From: Methylobacterium sp. Leaf125
Lineage (GTDB): Bacteria > Pseudomonadota > Alphaproteobacteria > Rhizobiales > Beijerinckiaceae
Assembly (NCBI RefSeq): GCF_001423085.1
Contig: NZ_LMNU01000023.1
Coordinates: forward strand, 62,100 to 126,099
Reading direction: 5' to 3'
Length of the DNA stretch: 64,000 nucleotides
The notes beneath the pieces are model-generated. The model saw only the letters and a program-made list of their open reading frames with translations, was not told the DNA's origin and ran no database searches. The position numbers and the translations under genes are program-made. Shown piece by piece: positions 47,802 through 56,000 of this stretch. How positions within the stretch are numbered: the first letter of the stretch is position 1; every line of letters begins with the position of its first letter.

Positions 47802-47836
47802 GGGGCACTCGTATCTCGAAACGCGACGCTGCGCGC

Positions 47837-47851
47837 TTAACCGTCCGTTAA
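47837..47851. promoter_or_regulatory. CtrA-type double half-site
   Basis: TTAA, seven bases (CCGTCCG), TTAA, matching the CtrA core spacing; the final C of the full consensus is missing on both strands. It lies in the divergent region between the coupled membrane pair (start 47801, minus) and the Kef-type antiporter (start 48074, plus), much nearer to the former. Confidence 0.45.
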
Positions 47852-48073
47852 GGCATTGCCTTATGCGCATATTGTGCCGTTTTTGCGCCGCATCAGGCGT
47901 GCTGACCAGCACGGTCTCCCCATCCGAATGGTCGCAGCCGACCATTTTGTAATTTCGGGGCGTGTGTGCTGTTGCGCCGGGATGCCGCCGGTGCCCATGG
48001 TCGTGGACGGAGAGGCCGGGCGATACCTGTGCGCCGCACCGTCTCTTCCAGCACCAGGAGACATCCCCGACCG

Positions 48074-49915
48074 ATGACGGACGTGCACGCCGGATCCTAC
48101 AAGGAAGTGATCCTATTCCTCGTCACCGCAGGCGTGGTGGTGCCGCTGTTCCATCGGCTGCGCATCAGCCCGGTGTTGGGCTTCATCGGCGCGGGCGCAC
48201 TGCTCGGTCCCTTCGGTCTCGGGCGCTTCGCCGAGACGCACCACTGGGTCTCAACCTTCACCATCGCCAATCGCGCGGAGATCGCGCACCTCGCCGAGTT
48301 CGGCGTCATCTTCCTCATGTTCATGATCGGCGTCGAGCTCTCATGGGAGCGTCTGCGAACGCTCCGTCGCCTCGTCTTCGGACTCGGCTCGATCCAGGTC
48401 CTCGCCTCCTCGGTCGTCATCGGCCTGATCCTCCTGTCTCTCTCGGTGCCACTCGCCGCCGCGATCATCGTCGGACTGGCCCTCGCCCTCTCTTCGACCG
48501 CGATCGTGCTGCCGGTCCTGGCGGATCAGAAACGGTTGAATACCCCGGCGGGGCGCGCCAGCTTCGCGGTCCTGCTGTTCCAGGACCTTGCGGTAGCCCC
48601 GGTCCTCTTCGCCATCGCGGTGCTCGGCCGGAACGACGGCTCCGATGTGGGGGGCGCCCTGGCCCTGGCCCTCGGTCAGGCGGCGGTCGCCATCGTGGTG
48701 ATCGTCGTGGTCGGACGCGTCGCACTGCGCCCGCTGTTCCAACTGGTAGCCCGGACGCGCTCGCCCGAGCTGTTCATGGCGGCCTGCCTCCTGGTCATCA
48801 TCGGCACCGCTGTGACGGCTGCCGCCGCCGGCCTCTCGATGACCCTCGGCGCTTTCGTGGCCGGGCTGCTGCTGGCGGAGACGGAGTATCGCCGTGCCAT
48901 CGAGGCGACGATCGACCCGTTCAAGGGCCTGCTGCTCGGCGTGTTCTTCGTCTCCGTGGGCATGAACCTCGATCCGGCCCACCTCATGTCGGCACCGGGC
49001 GCAGTGTTGGGCCTTGCCCTGACCCTGATCCTCATCAAGGGCACCGTCATCGTCATCGCCGCGCGCTTCTTGAAGCTCTCGCGATCAGTGGCCATCGAGG
49101 CGGCGCTTTTACTGGGCCCCGGCGGTGAATTCGCCTTCGTGCTGATCGGCGGCGCCCTGGCAGGCGGCCTCGTCCCCGAGGAGGTCGGGCAGGCCGCCCT
49201 GATCGTCACCACCGTGACCATGATCGCGATCCCGGCCCTCGCCGTGCTGGCACGACGCCTCGGCAAGCGGTTCTCCAGCGCCCAACTTGGTCGCGCGCGG
49301 GCGGAGCCGGTGCCGGACCGTCAGCAGAACCGGGTGATCATCGCAGGGTACGGCCGCGTCGGACGACTCGTGGGCGAGATGCTGGTTCGCCACAAGATCC
49401 CGTATCTCGCGCTCGACGCGGATGCAGCCCGGGTCTCGGAACATCGCCGGCTCGGAAATCCTGTCTATTTCGGAGATTCGGCCAATCCTGAGTTGCTGCG
49501 CCGCTGCGATATTGCCAACGCTCGGGCCTTGGTCGTCACCCTGGACAATCCCAGGGCGGTCGAGGCGGTGGTGGAAGCGGCCCGGGCCGAGCGGCGCGAC
49601 ATCACCATCGTGGCACGGGCGCGCGATGCCCGCCACGCCACTGCGCTCTACGAGATGGGCGTCGATGATGCGGTTCCTGAAACCATCGAGGCATCGCTCC
49701 AGCTCTCGGAGGCCGTCCTGGTCGATGTCGGAGTGCCGATGGGCCTCGTCATCGCCTCGATCCACGAGCGGCGCGACGAGTATCGTGCGATGCTGAAGAA
49801 GAAGGAGACCGAAGTTCGGCCGGCCTTTCGTGCTCGCCGCACCGTCGGCAAAGGCGTCGAAATTCGGGACGCGACGCCAGGAGACGAGTCCAAACCGGTC
49901 AGCAAGACCGCCTGA
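48074..49915 (+). CDS. Kef-type monovalent cation:proton antiporter (CPA2) with TrkA-N domain
   Basis: 613-aa CPA2 family transporter. The N-terminal ~390 residues hold about twelve membrane helices, including family segments ISPVLGFIGAGALLGPFGLG and LALSSTAIVLPVL, and SMTLGAFVAGLLLAETEYR. The C-terminal TrkA-N/RCK domain begins at RVIIAGYGRVGRLVGEML, a Rossmann fold for NAD(H) or glutathione-type gating, followed by DSANPELLRRCDI. It probably exports K+ (or Na+) against H+. The chosen ATG is preceded by AGGAG at a rather long distance (13 bases). A KefF/KefG-type ancillary gene is not adjacent. Confidence 0.92.
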   Translation: MTDVHAGSYKEVILFLVTAGVVVPLFHRLRISPVLGFIGAGALLGPFGLGRFAETHHWVSTFTIANRAEIAHLAEFGVIFLMFMIGVELSWERLRTLRRLVFGLGSIQVLASSVVIGLILLSLSVPLAAAIIVGLALALSSTAIVLPVLADQKRLNTPAGRASFAVLLFQDLAVAPVLFAIAVLGRNDGSDVGGALALALGQAAVAIVVIVVVGRVALRPLFQLVARTRSPELFMAACLLVIIGTAVTAAAAGLSMTLGAFVAGLLLAETEYRRAIEATIDPFKGLLLGVFFVSVGMNLDPAHLMSAPGAVLGLALTLILIKGTVIVIAARFLKLSRSVAIEAALLLGPGGEFAFVLIGGALAGGLVPEEVGQAALIVTTVTMIAIPALAVLARRLGKRFSSAQLGRARAEPVPDRQQNRVIIAGYGRVGRLVGEMLVRHKIPYLALDADAARVSEHRRLGNPVYFGDSANPELLRRCDIANARALVVTLDNPRAVEAVVEAARAERRDITIVARARDARHATALYEMGVDDAVPETIEASLQLSEAVLVDVGVPMGLVIASIHERRDEYRAMLKKKETEVRPAFRARRTVGKGVEIRDATPGDESKPVSKTA

Positions 49916-49933
49916 GGAACGTACTAGACCGCG

Positions 49934-50476
49934 TCAGAGTAGCCGGCCCTGGCCGCGGGTCGGCATCACGGGCGCAGCGAGAGAGCTCGAGGCGGCTGAT
50001 TTGGAAGAAACGGGGACCGTACCGCCTCGCCCAGCCCTCAGCCCCGGTGGTGGCTTCGACGATGCTGGCTTGAGCGCATCGGGTGGCTTTGGCGTTCGAG
50101 GTTTGGCCCGGCGGATGGAGGAATGGGCGGCCGGATCCATGCCGGGCGCATAGCTACAGCGGTAGACGATCTCATCCGGCGGACCGAGACCGGTGTCGAG
50201 CGGGATCGTCACCGTATCGTCGTTGAAGCGCCATTTGCGTGTGCCCTTGTCCCAGTACAGCCAGATCGTTGTGGGATGCCCCTGGATCGAGAAGATCGCC
50301 GCCTTCTTCGAGACCGCACGAATGGTGCGCGGCTCGTACATCCCCTTGGCTCGGTAGGCGTCTGCGAAGGAGGCAGGTTGACGGTCGATGAAGGTGTTGC
50401 GCACCACCTGAATCGTCGCGCCCGGCTCCGAGAGGAACCGCTTGAAATCGCTCAATGAGCGCAACGCGAGCGCCAT
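49934..50476 (-). CDS. Hypothetical protein with basic proline-rich tail
   Basis: 180-aa protein that I do not recognise. The N-terminal ~105 residues look like a compact alpha/beta domain (SLSDFKRFLSEPGATIQVVR, IWLYWDKGTRKWRF, DDTVTIPLDTGLGPPDEIVY). The rest is a basic Pro/Ser-rich tail (RRAKPRTPKPPDALKP). There is no signal peptide. ATG 50476 has AGGAG 8 bases upstream; a GTG nine bases earlier overlaps that site and is less likely. It converges with the antiporter gene, leaving 18 bp between the stops. Confidence 0.65.
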   Translation of the reverse strand: MALALRSLSDFKRFLSEPGATIQVVRNTFIDRQPASFADAYRAKGMYEPRTIRAVSKKAAIFSIQGHPTTIWLYWDKGTRKWRFNDDTVTIPLDTGLGPPDEIVYRCSYAPGMDPAAHSSIRRAKPRTPKPPDALKPASSKPPPGLRAGRGGTVPVSSKSAASSSLAAPVMPTRGQGRLL

Positions 50477-50621
50477 GTTGGTCACTCCTAACTCAACCCG
50501 AAGACCATGCGCCCTGACGACTTGTCCTGACTTGCACGAGACCGTGCGGCTAAGATGTTCGATTCAGATGACAAGTCCTGTCCGCCCGAATAACGGTGGC
50601 ATGGCGATATCAACAGAAATC

Positions 50622-50636
50622 CTGGGTTATACCCAG
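50622..50636. promoter_or_regulatory. Small palindrome before the VWA gene
   Basis: CTGGGT-TAT-ACCCAG is a perfect 6-bp dyad, about 80 bp before the VWA start at 50716. It could be an operator in the divergent region with the hypothetical gene, but no known regulator is matched. Confidence 0.25.
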
Positions 50637-50715
50637 ATTAACGTATGTGACTCTGCCGAGCGTCGGGGCCTGGACGGGCCTTGACCCCGGCACCGGCTTC
50701 CCGCGTTGTCGCGCC

Positions 50716-51891
50716 ATGCTGCTCCAGTTCTTCACCGCCCTGCGCGAGGCCAAAATCCCCGTCACGCTGCGGGAATTCCTGACGCTCCTGGGTGCGCTCG
50801 ACCGCGATCTTGCCGGGAAGCGGATCGAGGAGTTCTACCTCCTCGCCCGCACGGCCCTGGTAAAGGACGAGCGGAACCTCGACCGGTTCGACCGCGTGTT
50901 CGGTGCCGTGTTCAAGGGCATCGAGACCCTGGGCGAGGCCTCCGCGCCGACGGCGATCCCGGAGGAATGGCTGCGCAAGCTCGCCGAGAAGTACCTCACC
51001 GATGCCGAGAAGGCGGAGTTGCAGGCGCGCGGCTGGGACAAGCTCTTCGAAACCCTGAAACAGCGCCTTGCCGAGCAGCGCGAGCGCCATCAGGGCGGCA
51101 ACAAGTGGATCGGCACCAGCGGCACCTCACCGTTCGGGGCCTACGGCTACAACCCGGAGGGCATCCGGATCGGCCAGGACGGCAACCGCAACTTCCGCGC
51201 GGTAAAAGTCTGGGACAAGCGCGAATTTCGCGATCTCGACGACTCGGTCGAACTCGGCACCCGCAACATGCGGGTGGCTCTGCGCCGCCTGCGCCGCTTC
51301 GCTCGCACGGGCGCGGCGGAGGAACTCGACCTCGACGGCACCATCCGGGAGACGGCGGCGAAGGGCTATCTCGACGTCAAACTCCGGCCGGAGCGGCGAA
51401 ACGCCGTGAAAGTGCTGCTGTTCCTCGACGTCGGCGGCTCGATGGACTTCCATGTGGCGCTAGCCGAGGAGCTGTTCTCCGCTGCGCGCTCGGAGTTCAA
51501 GCACTTCGAGCACTTCTACTTCCACAACTGCCCTTACGAGCGCGTCTGGCGCGAGAACCGGCGCCGGCACGACGCGACGCTGCCGCTGCTCGACGTGCTG
51601 CGGACCTACCCGCCGGACTATCGCGTGGTGTTCGTGGGGGACGCCTCCATGAGCCCCTACGAGATCGCCATGGCGGGCGGATCGGTGGAGCATTGGAACG
51701 AGGAGCCGGGCGAGGCTTGGCTGACGCGGATCCTCGAGCGGTTTCCGAAAGCGGTCTGGCTGAACCCCGTTCCTGCGGACCACTGGGCCTACACCCAGTC
51801 GATCGGGATGGTCCGCCGGCTGATGGGGGAGCGGATGTTCCCGCTCAACCTGGAAGGCATCGATGGCGCCATGCGGGCGCTCGTCCGGTAG
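50716..51891 (+). CDS. CoxE-like VWA domain protein
   Basis: 391-aa protein of the CoxE/VWA family. The N-terminal domain (LLQFFTALREAKIPVTLREFL) and a middle basic segment (GTRNMRVALRRLRRFARTG) precede a VWA domain with the metal-site motif VLLFLDVGGSMDFHV. The site reads DxGGS, a family variant of the classical DxSxS. Such proteins act as partners of MoxR ATPases; the MoxR gene here is at 44953-45804. The ATG of MLLQFF is chosen over an upstream in-frame ATG at 50596 because the extra residues do not resemble the family. It converges with the ferredoxin gene. Confidence 0.88.
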   Translation: MLLQFFTALREAKIPVTLREFLTLLGALDRDLAGKRIEEFYLLARTALVKDERNLDRFDRVFGAVFKGIETLGEASAPTAIPEEWLRKLAEKYLTDAEKAELQARGWDKLFETLKQRLAEQRERHQGGNKWIGTSGTSPFGAYGYNPEGIRIGQDGNRNFRAVKVWDKREFRDLDDSVELGTRNMRVALRRLRRFARTGAAEELDLDGTIRETAAKGYLDVKLRPERRNAVKVLLFLDVGGSMDFHVALAEELFSAARSEFKHFEHFYFHNCPYERVWRENRRRHDATLPLLDVLRTYPPDYRVVFVGDASMSPYEIAMAGGSVEHWNEEPGEAWLTRILERFPKAVWLNPVPADHWAYTQSIGMVRRLMGERMFPLNLEGIDGAMRALVR

Positions 51892-51969
51892 GCTTCGCCA
51901 GCGCCGTCGACGTTCGGGGGGGCCGGTCTCAGGCGCCTGGCGCCATCCGGGGCCCCGAGCGCAATCCGC

Positions 51970-52290
51970 TCAGCCCTGACGCGCCGGGGTCGTGACGCTG
52001 AGCCCATCCAGCTCGGGCGTGATGCGGATCTGGCAGCAGAGCCGCGAGGTCGCACGCACGTCGGACGCGAAATCGAGCATGTCCTGCTCCATGGCCTCGG
52101 CGGGCCCGACGACCTCGGCCCAGGCCGCATCGACGTAGACGTGACAGGTCGCGCAGGCGCAGGCGCCGCCGCATTCCGCATCGATCCCCGGCACGTTGTT
52201 GCGGATCGCCGCTTCCATCACGGTCGATCCTACGTCGCCCTCCACGGTCCTGGCCGTTCCGGCGTGGTCGACGTAGGTGATCTTGGGCAT
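51970..52290 (-). CDS. [2Fe-2S] adrenodoxin-type ferredoxin
   Basis: 106-aa electron carrier of the adrenodoxin/ISC-type [2Fe-2S] ferredoxin family. The four ligand cysteines are visible in AECGGACACATCHVY (C-x5-C-x2-C) and SRLCCQI; a nearby extra cysteine lies within the loop. The start MPKITYVDH has CGGAG 7 bases upstream; the longer open frame to 52341 is not used. The redox partner is unknown. It is a single-gene unit with no isc or hsc genes nearby. Family members serve Fe-S assembly or P450/oxygenase reduction. Confidence 0.93.
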   Translation of the reverse strand: MPKITYVDHAGTARTVEGDVGSTVMEAAIRNNVPGIDAECGGACACATCHVYVDAAWAEVVGPAEAMEQDMLDFASDVRATSRLCCQIRITPELDGLSVTTPARQG

Positions 52291-52471
52291 CGGGGACTCC
52301 GGGCTCGGACAACGCGTAGAACGGCCGGTTGTGCGGCGCAAAGCCTGCCTTGAAGGGGCAGGCCTCCGAATGCAAGCGCGCTCGCCGACCGGGCGATGTT
52401 TCCTGCGCTTACGCCGCAGCGGCCGTGCCGTTCCATCGATGAACCGCGACGCGACGTCCGAGCCCGGTATT

Positions 52472-52912
52472 TCAGAGAGGTCGTGTCAAGGTCGCGAGGG
52501 TTTCGGCGACGGCAACGGTAAGCGTTTCAGCCGGGGCGGCAGTGCCGCCCGCACGAAGTCCGTCCTCCATCGCAGCGGAGATTCGCGCGACGCGGACCGC
52601 ACCGATCCCGAGTGCGGACCCCTTCAGGGTGTGGGCGAGGTCCGCCCGCGCGGCGGGAGCCAGGTCCGGATCGACGATCCCCGGCAGGAGGCGGCGGCAC
52701 TGGTCGGCGAAGAGTCCGAGCAGTTCCGCGGCGAGTGCGGCGTCGCCGAACGTCTGGCGCGACAGATGGTCGGCGTCGAACAGCACCGCCTCCGACGGGT
52801 CTCGGGAATCGGGATCTGGCAAAACATCCTCGCGCCTGGGGCGACGGCCATCCTGGCTATCCACAGCTGAGCCCCGCCGTCGTTCGCTTCCGTCTACTCG
52901 TTGAGGCATCAT
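52472..52912 (-). CDS. Hpt (histidine phosphotransfer) domain protein
   Basis: About 146 aa. The N-terminal ~45 residues are polar. The remainder is a single Hpt four-helix domain with the phosphorylated histidine H94 in LAHTLKGSALGIGAVRV, the family's HxLKG signature. It would relay phosphate between a hybrid kinase and a response regulator, neither of which is encoded nearby. The start is not certain: ATG 52912 (followed by a second ATG) lacks a ribosome site, and the frame is open further upstream across non-protein-like sequence. It diverges from the giant gene at 53100. Confidence 0.75.
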   Translation of the reverse strand: MMPQRVDGSERRRGSAVDSQDGRRPRREDVLPDPDSRDPSEAVLFDADHLSRQTFGDAALAAELLGLFADQCRRLLPGIVDPDLAPAARADLAHTLKGSALGIGAVRVARISAAMEDGLRAGGTAAPAETLTVAVAETLATLTRPL

Positions 52913-53026
52913 GCAGAAAGACGACGGAGCGGCACCGGCCCTCGGCTTGGTAACCATTCCGTTAAGGTTTTTTGGGCGCTGCGGCGGGCTCGGGTATCGG
53001 AGCCTCGTGCCGAAGTCTAAAGTTCC

Positions 53027-53042
53027 TTGGTAAATTGGTAAA
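53027..53042. promoter_or_regulatory. Tandem TTGGTAAA octamer upstream of the giant gene
   Basis: Two perfect, contiguous copies of TTGGTAAA (53027-53034 and 53035-53042) lie 58 bp before the start at 53100, in an unusually AT-rich patch of this GC-rich DNA. It is a candidate operator or promoter element for the GPR-like gene; the regulator is unknown. Confidence 0.3.
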
Positions 53043-53099
53043 AGTAACCTTGATCGGCGGGCGCGGCCGACGATCGGGATACGCGTAACGAGGCGTTGT

Positions 53100-56000
53100 A
53101 TGGCCACGGAAAAGAAGCTCAAGGATCCGGCCGAGGCGGCTCTGTCGGCGATCGAGCAGGCTCTCAACCTCGATGCGTTCGCTCAGGGCGACGAGGCCTT
53201 GCGGGCGGAACCCCGCCTTCCGGATGTCGGCGACGGCGATCCCCTCCGCGATCCCAGCGGTCGCCTCGCGCCGCCGCGCCTCGATCTCGACCAGCCCCTC
53301 GCCTCGGACCTGCCGCCGCCGGACCGCAACCGCCCGCGCCGCGAGGGTGGCCTCCTGCCGCCCGACCGCTCCATGGTGGCCAACGACGACCGCCAGAACA
53401 TCGGCATCCTGCAGCAGACCCTGCGCGTCCGCCCCTCGCGCACGCCCTACCTCATCGCCGCCGCAGCCGGCGGCCTCTGGATCGCCGGCCTCCTCGCCCT
53501 GGCCTGGGTGCAGTCCTCCGGCGACCTGCGCGGCTTCTTCCAGGGCCTGAGCGCGATCCAGGGCGCCGTGGCGGCGACCGCCCTCGTGGGCCCCGTGGTG
53601 CTGTTCGCCATCATGGGGATGCTCGCCGTGCGTGCCCAGGAGATGCGCCTCGTCGCCCGCGCCGTGGGCGAGGTGGCGATCCGCCTGGCCGAGCCCGAGA
53701 ACTTCTCCACCGACGCGGTGCTCACCATGTCGCAGACCGTCCGGCGCGAGGTCGCGGCCGTCGGCGACGGCGTCGAGCGGGCCCTGGCCCGGGCAGGCGA
53801 ACTCGAGACCCTGGTGCGCGGCGAGATCGCGACCCTGGAGCGGGCCTATTCCGACAACGAGATCCGCATCCGCTCCCTCGTCGAGGAGCTCGTCGCCCAG
53901 CGCGAGTCGATCATCGCCAATGCGGAGCGGGTCCGCGGTGCCATCACGGGCACCCATCAGAGCCTGACGGCCGAGCTCGACGGCGCCGCCGAGCGCATCG
54001 TCTTGGCGGTGAACGGCGCCGGCGACCGGGTCACCAGCGCCCTCGACGCCCGCGGCGAGGCCATCACGTCGGCCCTCGGCGACCGCGGCGACGCGATCAC
54101 CGCCGCCCTCGGCGAGGCCGGCGACCGCGTCGTCGAACTGGTTTCCGGCCGCGGCGACGACCTGGTGCAGCGCCTCGCCTCCACCAGCGAGGGAGTCCGC
54201 GGCAGCCTGGCGGAGGTCGGCAGCGCCCTCACGCTGTCCCTGGAGACCCGGGCCGACGAGGTCACCCGGGCCTTCGAGCGCACCGGCGGCATCCTCACCG
54301 CCACCCTGGCGGAGAATGCCGGGCAGGTGGCGCGCACCCTGGCCCAGACCGGCTCCGAGGTCATCGAGGCCCTGAACCGCCAGGGCGGCGACGTCCGCCA
54401 GACCTTCGAACAGTCCACGCGCGGCCTGGAAGAGGCCTTCCTGGCCCGCGGCTCCGAGCTGACGGCCCAGTTCTCCTCCACGGGCGGCGAGATCACCGCG
54501 CGCTTCGCCGAGACGGGCGACGCCCTGCGCGCCCACTTCGCCGAGACGGGCGACGCCCTGCGCGCCCACTTCGCCGAGACCGGCGCCGCCCTCACCCACG
54601 ACATCTCCGTCCGCGGCGATACGCTGCGCAGCGAGATCGAGACCGCCGGCTCCGGGGTGTCCGCCCTGATCGAGGCCCGGGCCCGCGAGGCCCAGACCGG
54701 TCTCGCCGCCGCCGCCGGCAGCATCATCGAGACCTTCACGGCCCGCGCCGACGGTGTGCGGGAGGATCTCATCCGCTCGGTGGACGGCATCGCCTCCGGC
54801 CTCGACACCCAGGGCGGCGCCCTGGCCGAGCGCATCGAGACCGCCGCGGCCCACCTGCACGAGACCATCACGGTCCACGGCGCGGAGGTCTCGAACCTGT
54901 TCGAGGCCCGCGGCCGCGACACCCAGGCCGGCCTGGCCCTGGCCGCCAGCGCGATCATCGAGAGCTTCGGCGCCCGTGCGGACGCCCTCCGCGAGACCCT
55001 GATCGGCTCGGTCGAGGACGCGACCACCCGCCTCGACGAGCGCGGCGGCACCCTGGCCGAGCGCATCGAGGCCGCGGCCAACCGCCTGCGGGAGACGATC
55101 GACGTCCATGGCGGCTCGGTCTCCGAGCGCATCGACGCGTCGGGCCGCGAGGCCCAGGCCGCGCTGGCGCTCGCCGCCAGCGCCATCGTGGAGACCTTCG
55201 GCAACCGCGCCGGCGGCGTGCGCGACGACCTCCTCCGCTCGGTGGAAGGCCTCGCCAACGGTCTCGACCAGCACGGCTCGGCCCTGGCCGAGCGCATCGA
55301 GACGGTGGCGCATCAGCTGCACCGGACCGTCACGGTCGAGGGCGCGAACCTGGAATCCACCCTCGGGACGACCGGCGATCGCGTCGGCGAACTCGTGCGG
55401 TCCCGAACCCAGGAAGCGACGCAGACGCTCGAGGGCGCCCTGTCGGCCCTCGGCCACACCTTCGAGACCCGGGCCCTGGAGGCGGTGGACAGCCTGCGCG
55501 TCACGGCCGCGACGCTCGAATCCGAGATCGGCAGCCGGACGGCCGAGGCCGCCGACACCTTCCGCCGCAGCGCGGAGGAGACCACCGTGGCCCTCGGCGC
55601 CAGCACCACCGAGGCCGCGCAGTCCCTGCGCCGCGCCTCGGCCAGTGCCACCGGCGAGCTGGAGGCCCGCACCGTCGAGGCGGTGCAGATCTTCGAGAAC
55701 CGGCTGGCCGCCACGTCGGCGGATCTCGCGGCCCGGACCGCCGAGGCGGCCGAGCTCCTGCGCAACGCCGCCGACGGCCTCGGCGACACGGTCGGCAGCA
55801 AGGCCAGCGCCTCCATCGAAGCCCTGCGCAGCACCCTGGACGCCGTCAACGACGAGCTGGCCCGGCGCGCCGAGGACGCCGCCGGCACGATCGCTCGCGC
55901 GGCCGACGGTCTCGGCGGCGATCTCATCGCCCGCATCCGCGACGTCGAGACGGTCTTCGACAACCACGGCCGGACCCTCGGCGACCTCATCGCCGCCCAG

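Noticed and set aside
50520..50576. Inverted repeat ACTTGTC/GACAAGT separated by 43 bases
   Set aside because: Only 7 bp with a long gap, likely by chance in a region of this size.
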